The notes: generated by a model not told the origin, from the sequence alone. Shown: positions 1 to 9,895, numbered from the stretch's first letter. The stretch is DNA of 64,000 nt from Brevundimonas sp. Root608 (GCF_001427825.1 NZ_LMGT01000009.1:50283-114282); one strand, 5' to 3'. A program made the numbers and translations.

Positions 1-241
<241 letters not shown>

Positions 242-267
242 TCTCTCGTCGAGGGCACGCCTAACAG

Positions 268-297
268 AGCCCCCGCCAGCGCAAGCCGGCGGGGGCT
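268..297 (+). terminator. Intrinsic terminator after tuf
   Basis: A perfect 10-bp G+C stem (268-277 with 288-297) and a 10-nt loop lie 27 bp after the tuf stop. There is no long T-run, as is common in high-GC genomes. It suggests tuf transcription ends here and does not run on to rpsJ. Confidence 0.7.
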
Positions 298-356
298 TCG
301 CGTAGATGGCCTTGCAGATACTGCTTCCCTCGATGTCCGACAGATGCCGTCAGCGC

Positions 357-2306
357 CTACTGGTCCCGCCTGAGTTCGGGCCAGTCGACGGATCGAAGGA
401 CCTGCTCTGCGGCGTGATAGCTCAGGTGGTCGGTGTCGATCAGAGCCGGCCTCCCCATCACCACCGTATGACAGCGACCGCGCGGACACAGGCTGTCGTA
501 GGGCCGGATTGTCAGCGTCGCCGGGTACTCGGCCAGCACGGCCGCCACCACCGCATCGCCTTTTTCGCCCGGTTTGGTGTGCGGATGGAGCACACAGTTC
601 GAGGCGGGCCTTCCCTGCCAGACCGGCCTGGCCAAGCAGCCGGGGAGAGGCAGAACAAACTCAGGCCCTGGTCCGATCACGGCGTTGATCAGGCCCATTC
701 GGGATAAATCGTCCAGTGTCGCTTCGAGGCCTTCGGCGAGCCGGTCCGCCGGGGCGTCGTCGCCCGAACCGGTCGGTCCCAGCATCATCAATTCGGGATC
801 GGTGCTGTCGAAGAAGAATCGGTTCCAGCGCGCACTCAGGATGACGAGCCTGACGCCGGGCGATCCCCTGAGCTCCTGGAGGACATCATCGTTGAATTTC
901 TGACAGTCAGCGCGGACGGCGCCTTGAGCCGAGGCCAATTCGGAATGAGGGAGGGGCGCACATCCGGCCAGACTGGCGATGCGCACGTCGAAGCCCCGCT
1001 CGCGTCCGAGGCCTGCCAAGGCCCGGTGATAGTGGGCCGCATGTGAATCGCCCCACAGCACAACGATTGGCAAGGCGGAGCGGGGGCACGAGGCCGGCCG
1101 ATTCGCAAACATTTCGCATGGGGTGGCCGGTGCAGGCGAAGCGCCAGGGGCGTCCAGCTGGTTCACCAGAGCCGGCGTCCGCCATTGTCCTCCATCCAGC
1201 AGCGGCGTCATTCCGAGAAGTACGGCCACCGCGATGGTCACGCTCAGCGTGACGGTTCGCGGCTGGCGACCCGAGCCGTGGTACGCCTTAGGGGGCCCGC
1301 GAAACGGTTGCTCCACGTACCGCCAGGACAATGTCGAAATGGCGAGGGCGGCGACGATCGACACCAGTAGTTCATCCGTCGCCAAGGCCCGCTGCAGCAC
1401 AATCTCCGGGAACGCCAGTAGCGGCCAGTGCCACAGATAAAGGGAATAGGAGATCAGACCGATCCAGACCAAGGGTCGTGCCGAAAGAAGATGAGAAACC
1501 GACGTCTTATTTCTGTCGCCCGACCAGAGGATCAACAAGGTTCCGATGCACACGGGCAGAGCGCCTAGACCGGGAAATCGGGTGTGATCGTCATACAGGA
1601 TCATGGGCGCGAGGATGAGCAACAGACCGCATATTCCCGCGACGTTTGCCAGGGACCTCCGGGGCGCCGGGCCCGGTGACCGGCAGGCCAGCCAGGCGCC
1701 GACCAGAAGTTCCCAGGCGCGCGTGGGAAGCAGATAGAAGGCCGCAGGCGGTGATCGGCTCAGCAGGACTTCCGCGAGGATCAGCGAAGCCAGTGCGGCG
1801 GTCATGATCAAGGCCGGCAAATGCCGCGACCATCCGAACCTGAAGATGATCGCCAGCGCGATCGGGAACAGGACATAATACTGTTCTTCGACCGCCAGAG
1901 ACCACGTATGCAACAGTGGATTGGCTTCAGCATCTGGCCCGAAATAGTCCGCCGATCGCCAGAAGAAGATGTTGGACGCGAAGAGAATCGCAGCGATGGA
2001 CGATCGGGCGAAAATACGCATCTCCGAGGGCAGGAGAAAAATGCAGGCCGCTATCGCGCTGAAGATCAGAAAGCATAGGAACGCCGGCAAGAGTCGCCGG
2101 ACGCGGCGATCGTAGAAGCGCCAGAGATCAAGGGGGCCCAGGCGAATTTCGGAGACCAAAAGCCTCGCGACGAGGAAGCCGGAAATCACGAAGAAGACGT
2201 CGACACCGACGAATCCGCCGGGAAACCACTCGCGGCGCGCATGGAACAATACGACCGGTATGACCGCAAGCGCCCGCAAGCCGTCAATATCACGACGATG
2301 TCTCAT
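357..2306 (-). CDS. OafA/YrhL-type acyltransferase with C-terminal SGNH domain
   Basis: Membrane O-acyltransferase likely to acylate a surface polysaccharide or peptidoglycan. Residues about 1-350 form an acyltransferase-3 domain: [21 protein letters not shown] at the N-terminus, [14 protein letters not shown], then about ten hydrophobic segments and [12 protein letters not shown]. The C-terminal part is an SGNH hydrolase-like domain with the block I motif [11 protein letters not shown] and a late [10 protein letters not shown] block. The start at 2306 is preferred because AGGGGC lies 6 bp upstream; the frame stays open to 2351. The base composition looks somewhat less G+C-rich than its neighbours, as is frequent for these surface-polysaccharide genes. 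The gene is alone, convergent with tuf. The acceptor is unknown. Confidence 0.9.
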   Translation of the reverse strand: MRHRRDIDGLRALAVIPVVLFHARREWFPGGFVGVDVFFVISGFLVARLLVSEIRLGPLDLWRFYDRRVRRLLPAFLCFLIFSAIAACIFLLPSEMRIFARSSIAAILFASNIFFWRSADYFGPDAEANPLLHTWSLAVEEQYYVLFPIALAIIFRFGWSRHLPALIMTAALASLILAEVLLSRSPPAAFYLLPTRAWELLVGAWLACRSPGPAPRRSLANVAGICGLLLILAPMILYDDHTRFPGLGALPVCIGTLLILWSGDRNKTSVSHLLSARPLVWIGLISYSLYLWHWPLLAFPEIVLQRALATDELLVSIVAALAISTLSWRYVEQPFRGPPKAYHGSGRQPRTVTLSVTIAVAVLLGMTPLLDGGQWRTPALVNQLDAPGASPAPATPCEMFANRPASCPRSALPIVVLWGDSHAAHYHRALAGLGRERGFDVRIASLAGCAPLPHSELASAQGAVRADCQKFNDDVLQELRGSPGVRLVILSARWNRFFFDSTDPELMMLGPTGSGDDAPADRLAEGLEATLDDLSRMGLINAVIGPGPEFVLPLPGCLARPVWQGRPASNCVLHPHTKPGEKGDAVVAAVLAEYPATLTIRPYDSLCPRGRCHTVVMGRPALIDTDHLSYHAAEQVLRSVDWPELRRDQ

Positions 2307-2408
2307 GAGAGCCCCTACGCCAACCATCCACGCCGGCGTTCCGTCGCGCATTATGGGTCGAATCGCCTCGGCGCCTACAGGTCGCGATAGCCCTCGCCCG
2401 GGGGCGCC

Positions 2409-3503
2409 TCAGATAAACCGCACCACGACGCCCGGCCTGACCCCGGCGGCCAGCTGTTCGGCGTCCCAGTTGGTCAGGCGCACGCAGCCGTTCGAGGCGG
2501 TCTTGCCGATCTTCGACGGATCGGGCGACCCGTGGATGCCGTAGGTGTCGCGCGACAGGTCGATCCAGACCGTGCCCACGGGGTTGTTGGGGCCGGGGGG
2601 GATGACAATCTTCTCGTCGCCGCGGTCGTAGGTCACCCGGCTGGGGTCGTAGGTGTAGTTCGGCTCGGGTGCGACGCCGGTCACCGTGACCGTGCCCGAC
2701 GGCGCCGGGCGCTCGCTGGAGCCGATGGTGGCGGGATAGAAGGCCAGCAGCTTGCCTGCGGCGTCATAGGCCCGCGCGGAGCGTTCGGTCTTGTCGACGA
2801 CGATGCGGGCGACGCCGGCGAGGGGCGTGTCGGTCACCGCGGGGACGACGATGGTCTGGCCCGCGCGGCGGAAGTCGACGCCCGGGTTCAGGCCCTGAAG
2901 CAGGGCCTCCGTCATGTGGTAGCGCTCCGCCAGCCGTTCGAGGGCGCTGGCGTAGTTGACGCCGGACCGCGCCAGATCCGCCAGATCGCCGGTCGAGGGC
3001 GGGCTGAACGGCCCGGCCACATCCGCCTGGGTCAGGACGTACTGCGTCATGACCTTGCCGGTGTCCGCGGCGACGAGATGCTGGAGCAGGGCGGTGTCGG
3101 CGGCGTCGCCTTCGCCCAGACCGTTGGCCTTGCGGTAGGCCCCGATGGCCTGACGCGTGTTGTCGCCCGCCAGCCCGTCGATCATGCCGGGGGAGAACGG
3201 CGTCCGGTCCAGCAGGATCTGCAGTCGCACCAGTCCGGGGTCGGGCGCGGTCGTCGCGGCCGCGGCGCCTGTCTCGCCCGTGGCCGGGGCCGGAGCGGGC
3301 AGGGGGGACGCGCCCGACGCGGCCGGCGCGGGGGCGGCGGGCACGCCGGCCTCGATCTGGGCGACGGTGAGAACGGGCGGGCCCCCGGTCTGGCCCTGGG
3401 CCTGCTCTCCCGGCGCCGGTTGAGCGGGTTCGACGGGGTCGGGCGCGCCGCAGGCGGCGAGGGCGAGGAAACTGGCGGAGGCGAGGATCAGGCGAAGCGA
3501 CAT
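2409..3503 (-). CDS. L,D-transpeptidase lipoprotein (YkuD fold)
   Basis: Predicted to form 3-3 cross-links in peptidoglycan or to attach proteins to it. From the chosen ATG at 3503 the protein has a lipoprotein signal (LALAACG), a Pro/Ala-rich linker, a peptidoglycan-binding-like helical segment (LLDRTPFSPGMIDGLAGDNT), a LysM-like stretch (YHMTEALLQGLNPG) and a C-terminal YkuD domain. The catalytic signature is IHGSP followed by SNGCVRL, so the active Cys and the His are both present. An in-frame TTG at 3536 would add 11 residues before the signal and is less likely. It is transcribed toward the acyltransferase. Confidence 0.92.
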   Translation of the reverse strand: MSLRLILASASFLALAACGAPDPVEPAQPAPGEQAQGQTGGPPVLTVAQIEAGVPAAPAPAASGASPLPAPAPATGETGAAAATTAPDPGLVRLQILLDRTPFSPGMIDGLAGDNTRQAIGAYRKANGLGEGDAADTALLQHLVAADTGKVMTQYVLTQADVAGPFSPPSTGDLADLARSGVNYASALERLAERYHMTEALLQGLNPGVDFRRAGQTIVVPAVTDTPLAGVARIVVDKTERSARAYDAAGKLLAFYPATIGSSERPAPSGTVTVTGVAPEPNYTYDPSRVTYDRGDEKIVIPPGPNNPVGTVWIDLSRDTYGIHGSPDPSKIGKTASNGCVRLTNWDAEQLAAGVRPGVVVRFI

Positions 3504-3597
3504 GGGAATCCGGACAATGGCTGTGTCCGAACCCAATCCCCGGACGGCCGGGTCGTTCCGTGCGTAGATTCAGCGAAGGCTCGCGAGGCGGCCGGGA

Positions 3598-3768
3598 TCA
3601 GGGATTGGGCTTTCCCGTAGACGGATCGGTGGCGGTCTCGCCCGAGTTGGACGACCCTTCGGAACCCCTCGGTTCCGTGGCGGGCCGCGGCGGCTGGCCT
3701 TGCCGCGCGGGCGTGCGCTGGTCCTCGTTTTCGGTTTCACGGCTGGGCGGACGGCGGGGGTCGGTCAT
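3598..3768 (-). CDS. Small disordered hypothetical protein
   Basis: A 56-residue protein of low complexity, rich in Pro, Arg, Glu, Ser and Thr, starting MTDPRRPPSRETENEDQ and ending STGKPNP. No domain is recognisable and it is predicted to be intrinsically disordered. Support for a gene is a GGAG about 8 bp before the ATG and the way the frame fits exactly between its neighbours; short frames of this kind also occur by chance in GC-rich DNA. The same frame continues upstream opposite the GNAT gene, which is treated as an artefact. Function unknown. Confidence 0.5.
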   Translation of the reverse strand: MTDPRRPPSRETENEDQRTPARQGQPPRPATEPRGSEGSSNSGETATDPSTGKPNP

Positions 3769-3933
3769 GGCGGGCTCCGGACGGGGCGAAGGGGGACTGG
3801 ATGGGCAACGCCCGCCGCGGTGCGAGGCTCCGCACAGACTTCGTTCACCATGAACGCTCACCGGCCTGAAACGGGGCCTGTGCGACACAGGACCGGAAAC
3901 AGCGAGCCGTCGCGCCCGCCCAAGGGAAGCCGC

Positions 3934-5073
3934 ATGACCGGATTGAGGGTCGATATCGTCAAGGTCGATGCGCTGGAGGAGACCGCGTGGTCGGACTGGC
4001 GCGCCATGCTGGCCGCCGATCCGTCGTTGAACAGCCCCTATTTCCGGCCTGAGTTCGCCCAGGTCGCGGGCCGGATCAGTCCGGCCGCAGCGGTGGCGGT
4101 GTTCTCGCGCGGCGGGGAGACGGTCGGCTTCTTCCCCCACCAGCGGCGGGGCGGGGCGGTTCAGCCCCTGGCCGCGCCGATGAACGACTACCACGGCGTC
4201 ATCGCCTTCCCGCGTCAGGCGCCTTCGCTGGAAGAGGTCGCGCGGGCGCTGGGCGCGGCCCGGCTGAACGTCACGGCCTGGGTGGGCGAGACGGGTCTCG
4301 GCGAGGACCGCCGCACCGTCCAGGTGGAGCTGGGCGAGGGCGGCTATGAGGGCTGGTACGCCGAACGACGCGCGACCCAGGGCAAATTCTTCAAGGACAA
4401 GGAGCGCGCCCGACGCAGCATGGAGGCCGAGCTGGGTCCGCTGCGGGTCGAGCGGGGCCTGCGCGACCCGTCCCTGCTGGACTGGCTGATCGCGTTGAAG
4501 CGGGACCAGTACCGGCGCACGGCGCGGCACGACATCTTCGCCTGCGGCTGGACGGTCGACCTGCTGCACGCCCTGCTGAAGGACGGCCGCGACGGCTTCG
4601 GTGCCTCCATGGCGGGGCTGTGGGCCGGCGACCGGCTGACCGCGATCGAATATTCGCTGCATGCGGGCGACCAGTATCATTTCTGGTTCCCGGGCTATGA
4701 GCCCAGCCTGGCGCGCTGTTCGCCGGGCATCCTGCTGAGCATGGACACCATGCGGCTGGCGTCTGACCTCGGCTACCGGACCTTCGATTTCGGGTTCGAG
4801 GGCGAACACTACAAGAAGTATTTCTGCAATGGCGCGCGGATCGTGCGCGAGGCCGTGGTGCTGAAGCCCGGTCTGGGCGCGGCGGTCAGCGAGGCGGCGG
4901 TCGGCGTGCTGGGCGGGCGTGGCGTGCGGCTGCGCACCAGCGTGCGGCGGCGGTGGGCCGCCATCGAGGCCTGCGAAACGACGCCGGGGGCCCGCCTCAA
5001 GGGCGCGATGCACGCGGCCGGCGCCGCGCTTGCAAAGGCCCGCCAGAGTTCGATTCGACCCGTTCCGGCCTGA
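3934..5073 (+). CDS. GNAT-family acyltransferase, CelD/FemAB-like
   Basis: A 379-residue protein of the CelD/BcsL (Acetyltransf_6) type, a FemAB-related GNAT fold used in exopolysaccharide and holdfast modification in Caulobacterales. The middle segment (FFKDKERARRSMEAELG, then LIALKRDQYRRTARHDIF) and the C-terminal acyl-CoA-binding half (YHFWFPGYEP, SPGILLSMDTM, FDFGFEGEHYKKYFCN) are typical. The start at 3934 follows AAGGGAAG; earlier in-frame codons read through non-homologous sequence. The next gene starts 8 bp after its stop, so the two form an operon. The substrate is unknown; a role in surface polysaccharide is inferred from the family. Confidence 0.85.
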   Translation: MTGLRVDIVKVDALEETAWSDWRAMLAADPSLNSPYFRPEFAQVAGRISPAAAVAVFSRGGETVGFFPHQRRGGAVQPLAAPMNDYHGVIAFPRQAPSLEEVARALGAARLNVTAWVGETGLGEDRRTVQVELGEGGYEGWYAERRATQGKFFKDKERARRSMEAELGPLRVERGLRDPSLLDWLIALKRDQYRRTARHDIFACGWTVDLLHALLKDGRDGFGASMAGLWAGDRLTAIEYSLHAGDQYHFWFPGYEPSLARCSPGILLSMDTMRLASDLGYRTFDFGFEGEHYKKYFCNGARIVREAVVLKPGLGAAVSEAAVGVLGGRGVRLRTSVRRRWAAIEACETTPGARLKGAMHAAGAALAKARQSSIRPVPA

Positions 5074-5081
5074 GACACCCC

Positions 5082-5990
5082 ATGACTGACAAGCGCACCC
5101 GCTATTCCGGCCCGATCGAACGGGTCGAAGTCCATCCGCACAATCTGGTGGAGCAGGGCTTCGCCTCCGACGAAGCGCTGGCGGCGGTGCTGGACCGTTA
5201 TCCGGCCGGGCTGTTCGACATCAACCTCTATGACTACGACGAGGAGGGGCAGGTCTCGTTGCGCACCGGGGCGCGGGGGCGGCTGAACGGCGACGAACTG
5301 CTGGCGGCGATCCAGCAGGGCCGGCTGTGGGTCAATCTGCGCGAGGTCGAGACGGGCTGGCCCGAGCTGTGGGCCGCCGCCATGGCGGAGTTCCGCAAGG
5401 TTCAGGCCGCCTATCCGGGCCTGCGGGCGGTCAGAAACGCCGGACAGCTGATCCTGTCTTCGCCCCGGGCGCGGGTGCCCTATCATTTCGACGCCGCAGG
5501 CGTGGTGCTGTTCCATATGCGCGGCCGCAAGCGGATCTTCGTCTATCCGGGCGACGAGGCGCATCTGGCCGAGGCGGACATGGAACAGGTGGTGTCGCGC
5601 CAGACAACCGAGGAACTGCCCTATTCGCTGGCCTTCGAGGCGGACGCCCAGGTCATCGATCTCGAGCCGGGCCAGGCGCTGACCTGGCCGATCTACGCGC
5701 CGCACCGGGTCGAGAACCTGGACCGGTTCTGCGTCTCCCTGTCGATGGACTTCCAGACCTGGTCGTCGCGGCTCAGGAACGGGGCCCTCTATACCAATGC
5801 GGCGCTGCGCAGCCGGGGCGCCCGGCCCCGCATGACGGACCGAATGACGCCGCCCGAGCTGGCCGCCCGCTGGGCCGCGTCGCTGGCGCTGAAGCGGGCC
5901 GGGGCGTTGAAGAGCCGGATCGCGACGTTCGAGCGCGATTTCGAACCGGACGTCGGCGCGGCTGACGGGGCGGGTGCCCTGAAGGCCTGA
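5082..5990 (+). CDS. Cupin-like (JmjC-type) protein
   Basis: A 302-residue protein resembling bacterial JmjC/cupin-like Fe(II)/2-oxoglutarate oxygenases. The metal-binding pattern is visible as YHFDAAG (His-x-Asp) and a distal His in IYAPHRVENL, with the usual GRKRIFVYPG strand between them. The C-terminal 60 residues are Arg/Ala-rich and helical. It directly follows the CelD-like GNAT and both probably act in one pathway; such pairs occur near envelope polysaccharide genes. The substrate and even the catalytic activity are unproven. Confidence 0.75.
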   Translation: MTDKRTRYSGPIERVEVHPHNLVEQGFASDEALAAVLDRYPAGLFDINLYDYDEEGQVSLRTGARGRLNGDELLAAIQQGRLWVNLREVETGWPELWAAAMAEFRKVQAAYPGLRAVRNAGQLILSSPRARVPYHFDAAGVVLFHMRGRKRIFVYPGDEAHLAEADMEQVVSRQTTEELPYSLAFEADAQVIDLEPGQALTWPIYAPHRVENLDRFCVSLSMDFQTWSSRLRNGALYTNAALRSRGARPRMTDRMTPPELAARWAASLALKRAGALKSRIATFERDFEPDVGAADGAGALKA

Positions 5991-6163
5991 GCGGGAGCGG
6001 GAATCCGCCGGAGAATTGGACGACGGATTTCAAAGACTCCGACGACGGAATCCGGTGTGACACGGACGACTTCGGTGAATTCGAAGTCATGACCTCGTTT
6101 TAAGCTGACTTCAGTGTTGGTCAGCCGCACCTTCCCGGCACATTCCGGAGAGGGAACGCCGTC

Positions 6164-7051
6164 ATGAAACTCGCCATCGCATCCGCTGCCGCCATCGCCA
6201 TCGCCGCCGTGGCCGCCCCCGCCTTCGCCAAGGCGGGCCCGGAGGTCGATATCCGCCACGCCGTGGCCCGCGTCGCGGTCGTGGTCGAGGACCGCACCGA
6301 CATCGCCGTGGAGATCGAACAGGGGAGTTCCGGCCTGCCGCCGGTGCGGGTCACGCGGGACGGCGCCAATGTTCGCATCGACGGGGGGGTGCGTGGCCGG
6401 GGTCTGTTCAGCGGCGGCGACAACATCCGGAACTGCCGCCCGGGTCCCGAAACCGCCCAGCCCGGCGTCGGGGCGTCGGTCGAGGTCCGCAATGTGGGCC
6501 GGGTCAATCTGTCGGCCGCGCCGCTGATCGTCATCCGCACCCCCCGCGATGTGAACGTCGAGGCCTCCGGCGCCGTGTTCGGCTCCGTCGGGCGCGGCGC
6601 CGCCTCGATCGAGCTCGGCAACGGCGGATGCGGGACCTGGAATGTCGCCAACACCGAAGGCGAGATGTCGCTGGGCGTCTCCGGATCGGGGGATATCCGG
6701 GCCGGGACCTCGTCCGCGCTCGAGGCCAGCGTCTCGGGAGCCGGGTCCATCACGGCCGGCGCCACCCGCGACCTTGACGTCTCGGTGTCCGGCGCCGGCG
6801 ACGTCATCATCGCCCGTGTCGACGGGCCGGCCGAGATCAGCATCTCGGGCGCCGGGGACGTCGCCGTCCGGGCCGGAACGGCTCCGACCCTGAGCGTGAG
6901 CATCGCCGGCGTCGGCGATGTCGATTTCGACGGCGTCGCCGGCGACGTGGATGTCTCGCTCGCGGGGGCCGGCGATGTCAGCATCGCCCGCGCGACCGGT
7001 ACGGTGAGCCGTTCGATCGCCGGAGTCGGCGACATCCACATCGGCCAGTAG
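6164..7051 (+). CDS. Secreted GIN-domain (DUF2807) beta-solenoid protein
   Basis: A 295-residue exported protein. The signal peptide is clear (MKLAIASAAAIAIAAVAAPAFAKA). The C-terminal half carries at least seven copies of a [VIL]xGxG[DS][VI] motif (SGSGDI, SGAGSI, SGAGDV, SGAGDV, AGVGDV, AGAGDV, AGVGDI) spaced about 17-22 residues apart, as in the head-GIN/DUF2807 right-handed beta-solenoid. Two cysteines (NCRPG and GGCGTW) lie in the first half. SD-like GGAGAGGG precedes the ATG. It is a single gene, convergent with the next one. Function of the family is unknown; periplasmic or outer-surface location is inferred from the signal. Confidence 0.85.
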   Translation: MKLAIASAAAIAIAAVAAPAFAKAGPEVDIRHAVARVAVVVEDRTDIAVEIEQGSSGLPPVRVTRDGANVRIDGGVRGRGLFSGGDNIRNCRPGPETAQPGVGASVEVRNVGRVNLSAAPLIVIRTPRDVNVEASGAVFGSVGRGAASIELGNGGCGTWNVANTEGEMSLGVSGSGDIRAGTSSALEASVSGAGSITAGATRDLDVSVSGAGDVIIARVDGPAEISISGAGDVAVRAGTAPTLSVSIAGVGDVDFDGVAGDVDVSLAGAGDVSIARATGTVSRSIAGVGDIHIGQ

Positions 7052-7060
7052 GCCTGCGCC

Positions 7061-7315
7061 CTAGGCGGGCTCGAGCGTATCCATATGCGCGACCACCTCG
7101 GTGACGCACTGCAGATGCATGGAGATGCTGTAGTCGAGGCATTTTTTCCAGTTGCTGGAGCCTGCCTCGTGCATGTTGTCGCAGACGGCGATGCTGCGCT
7201 GCAGACCCGCGTTGCATCGCTGGATGCCAGGATGATCCGTCACTTGCGAGACGGTGGCGCCGGCGGAGGCGAGGGTGAGCGCGAGAGCGAGTGACAGCGT
7301 GGTGAGATGGCGCAT
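7061..7315 (-). CDS. Small secreted protein with twin CX10C motif
   Basis: An 84-residue protein with a signal peptide (LSLALALTLASAGATVS) and a mature part of about 60 residues. Four cysteines at positions 34, 45, 59 and 70 make two CX10C pairs separated by 13 residues, which would fit a helical hairpin held by two disulfides in the periplasm. A strong AAGGAGG lies 7 bp before the ATG. No family is recognised and no function is proposed. It is transcribed away from the rpsJ leader. Confidence 0.75.
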   Translation of the reverse strand: MRHLTTLSLALALTLASAGATVSQVTDHPGIQRCNAGLQRSIAVCDNMHEAGSSNWKKCLDYSISMHLQCVTEVVAHMDTLEPA

Positions 7316-7529
7316 GGGAAGCCTCCTTGTCGTCGTGGAGGCCAGTGGAGAAACCTTTCGTTAACCATGTCCATCACTCTCGCCTGACAGGGGTGTGGAC
7401 GCCGAAGGGTCTGGATGCGCAGATGCCCGACCCGGGCCTCCCGGCCGGGCGGCGTGGCGTGACGCTCGCTCGTCGACCCACAGTCCGGCGGAAACCGGCG
7501 GATCGCAGGCTCAGCCACAGTTTCGCCGC
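7316..7529. other. Gene-free stretch upstream of the S10 promoter
   Basis: No coding sequence is supported here. Both strands contain short open frames, but none has a ribosome-binding site or recognisable protein. It presumably holds the 5' region of the 84-residue secreted gene on the minus strand and upstream promoter sequence for rpsJ. Confidence 0.5.
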
Positions 7530-7558
7530 TTGACCAAATCGGAATCGACGGTCATAAG
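7530..7558 (+). promoter_or_regulatory. Putative sigma-70 promoter of the S10 operon
   Basis: TTGACC at 7530-7535 and CATAAG at 7553-7558 are separated by exactly 17 bp, giving 5/6 and 4/6 matches to the vegetative consensus. Transcription would start near 7565, about 235 nt before rpsJ. No comparable pair is seen closer to the gene. Confidence 0.6.
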
Positions 7559-7565
7559 CCCCCAC

Positions 7566-7801
7566 TCTTGTTGGACCGGCTGTGCATCCCGCGTGTTTTT
7601 GGGATGCAGACGCGGCCCGCAGGAACGACCTCGGACCTGTTCTTTGCAGTGACCCAGGACTTCAACGGCCTTCGCGGTTCGCTGCGTGGGCCGATCGTTT
7701 TTGCGGACGTGCGTACTCTGAAGGCCTCACGGCCTGAAGGCTCCGGTCTTTGAAATGGTTCACAGGGACGCAGGTTCGCCTGCTTGGGAAATACGACCGA
7801 T
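7566..7801 (+). promoter_or_regulatory. Long structured 5' leader of rpsJ
   Basis: The predicted leader is about 235 nt. It contains a perfect 8-bp stem (7583-7590 with 7601-7608) whose 10-nt loop ends in five T, and a 5-bp stem with a 4-nt loop (7722-7726 with 7731-7735). S10 operons are often controlled by a ribosomal protein binding the leader (L4 in enterobacteria); a similar role here is an inference. A short open frame at 7568-7753 is not considered coding. Confidence 0.45.
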
Positions 7802-8107
<306 letters not shown>

Positions 8108-8127
8108 TAAGAAAGAGGCGGGATCCG

Positions 8128-8889
8128 ATGCGCACGGGCGTGATCGCCAAGAAGCTGGGCATGACCCGCGTGTTCGCCGATGACGGCGCGCACGTACCGG
8201 TCACTGTGCTTCAGCTAGACGGCTGCCAGGTCGTCGGCCAACGTACCCAGGAGCGTGACGGCTACGTCGCTCTCCAGCTGGGCGCTGGCACCAAGAAGGC
8301 CAAGAACACCAACAAGGCTCAGCGCGAATCCTTCGCCAAGCTGGAAGTGGAACCCAAGGCCTATGTCACCGAGTTCCGCATCGATGCGGACGCCATGATG
8401 GATGTGGGCTCCGAGTTCTCGGCTGACCACTTCGTCGCCGGCCAGAAGGTCGACGTCCAGGCCGAGACCATCGGCAAGGGCTTCGCCGGCGCCATGAAGC
8501 GCTGGAACTTCGGCGGCCTGCGGGCGACCCACGGCGTCTCGGTCTCGCACCGTTCGCACGGTTCGACCGGTCAGCGTCAGGATCCGGGCAAGACGTTCAA
8601 GGGCAAGAAGATGGCCGGCCACTATGGCTGTGAAGTCGTCACCACCCAGAACCTCACCGTGTTCCGCGTCGACGCCGAGCGTGGCCTGCTGCTGATCAAG
8701 GGCGCTGTCCCCGGTCACGAAGGCACCTGGGTCAAGGTTCGCGACGCCGTCAAGAAGACCCGTCCGGCCGACGCTCCCTTCCCGGGCGGCGTCAAGTCCA
8801 AGGGCGGTTCGGCTGCTGCGGCTCAACCGGCTGAAACGCCGGCCGAGGAAGCCCCGGCCGTCGAAACCACCGAAGGCGGTGAAGCGTAA
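8128..8889 (+). CDS. rplC: 50S ribosomal protein L3
   Basis: L3 nucleates 50S assembly and reaches the peptidyl-transferase centre. Conserved blocks are [32 protein letters not shown] and [18 protein letters not shown]; the Gln in the [10 protein letters not shown] loop corresponds to the methylated Gln of other L3 proteins. At 253 residues it is about 40 longer than the Escherichia coli protein because of a C-terminal Ala/Pro/Glu-rich tail ([16 protein letters not shown]). GAGG precedes the start. Its stop overlaps the rplD start by 1 bp (TAATG). Confidence 0.98.
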   Translation: MRTGVIAKKLGMTRVFADDGAHVPVTVLQLDGCQVVGQRTQERDGYVALQLGAGTKKAKNTNKAQRESFAKLEVEPKAYVTEFRIDADAMMDVGSEFSADHFVAGQKVDVQAETIGKGFAGAMKRWNFGGLRATHGVSVSHRSHGSTGQRQDPGKTFKGKKMAGHYGCEVVTTQNLTVFRVDAERGLLLIKGAVPGHEGTWVKVRDAVKKTRPADAPFPGGVKSKGGSAAAAQPAETPAEEAPAVETTEGGEA

Positions 8890-9590
8890 TGAAACTCTCG
8901 GTCATCAAACTCGACGGCAAGGCCGCCGGTGACGTCGAACTGTCGGAGGCCGTCTTCGGCATCACCGACATTCGCGGCGACATCCTGGCCCGCTACGTCA
9001 ACTGGCAACTGGCCAAACGCCGCGCCGGCACCCACAAGGTCCAGACCCGGAACGAGAACTCTCGCACCGGCAAGAAGATGTACAAGCAGAAGGGAACCGG
9101 CGGCGCCCGTCACGGTTCGCGTCGCGCCCCGCAGTTCGTCGGTGGTTCGCGCGCCTTCGGCCCGGTCGTTCGCGACCACGGCTTCTCCCTGCCCAAGAAG
9201 GTCCGCGCCCTGGCCCTGCGTCATGCGCTGTCGGCCAAGGTCGTCGCCGGTGATCTGGTCGTCGTCGACAGCCTCTCGCTGAAGGACGCCAAGACCGCCG
9301 GTCTGCGCGAAACCCTCGGCAAGCTGGGCTGGACCCGCACGCTGATCATCGCCGGTCCGGAAGTCGACACGAACTTCGGCCTGGCCGCCCGCAACATCCC
9401 GATGGTCAACGTCCTGCCGAACGCCGGCCTGAACGTTTACGACATCCTGCGCGCCGACAAGCTGGTGCTGACCAAGGCGGCTGTCGAAGCCATCGAGGCC
9501 ACCTACAAGGACTACACCCCGTCGCGTCGTGAAGCCGAGGCCGCCTCGGCCGCCAAACCGGCTGCCAAGACGAAGAAGGAGGCCGCGTAA
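8889..9590 (+). CDS. rplD: 50S ribosomal protein L4
   Basis: L4 binds 23S rRNA domain I and lines the exit tunnel; in enterobacteria it also represses the S10 operon. The tunnel loop is visible as [20 protein letters not shown] followed by RRAPQFVGG, and the C-terminal globular part has [15 protein letters not shown] and [11 protein letters not shown]. The last 25 residues ([19 protein letters not shown]) are an Ala/Lys-rich tail beyond the usual family end. It is coupled by 1-bp stop/start overlaps to rplC and rplW. Confidence 0.98.
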   Translation: MKLSVIKLDGKAAGDVELSEAVFGITDIRGDILARYVNWQLAKRRAGTHKVQTRNENSRTGKKMYKQKGTGGARHGSRRAPQFVGGSRAFGPVVRDHGFSLPKKVRALALRHALSAKVVAGDLVVVDSLSLKDAKTAGLRETLGKLGWTRTLIIAGPEVDTNFGLAARNIPMVNVLPNAGLNVYDILRADKLVLTKAAVEAIEATYKDYTPSRREAEAASAAKPAAKTKKEAA

Positions 9591-9895
9591 TGGCTGGCGC
9601 CAATCCCACCGCAAAACACTACGACACCATCCTGGCCCCGATCATCACGGAAAAGGCCACGATCCTGTCGGAGCAGAACAAGGTCGTGTTCCGCGTCTCG
9701 GGCACCTCGACCAAGGATGAGATCGCAGCCGCGGTCGAAAGCCTGTTCAAGGTCAACGTCCTGAAGGTCAACACCCTGGTTCAAAAGGGCAAGACCAAGC
9801 GCTTCCGCGGCATCATGGGCCGTCGGGTCGACATCAAAAAAGCGATCGTGACGCTGGCTGAAGGCCAGTCGATCGACGTCACCACGGGGCTCTGA
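9590..9895 (+). CDS. rplW: 50S ribosomal protein L23
   Basis: L23 lies at the polypeptide exit and is a docking site for trigger factor and SRP. The 101-residue sequence has the typical start ([19 protein letters not shown]) and the [20 protein letters not shown] and [13 protein letters not shown] segments. It starts in the rplD stop codon (TAATG) and ends 4 bp before rplB. Confidence 0.98.
   Translation: MAGANPTAKHYDTILAPIITEKATILSEQNKVVFRVSGTSTKDEIAAAVESLFKVNVLKVNTLVQKGKTKRFRGIMGRRVDIKKAIVTLAEGQSIDVTTGL

Noticed and set aside
7568-7753. Small open frame of 61 codons in the rpsJ leader
   Set aside because: No ribosome-binding site and no recognisable protein; the DNA there is better explained as a structured leader.
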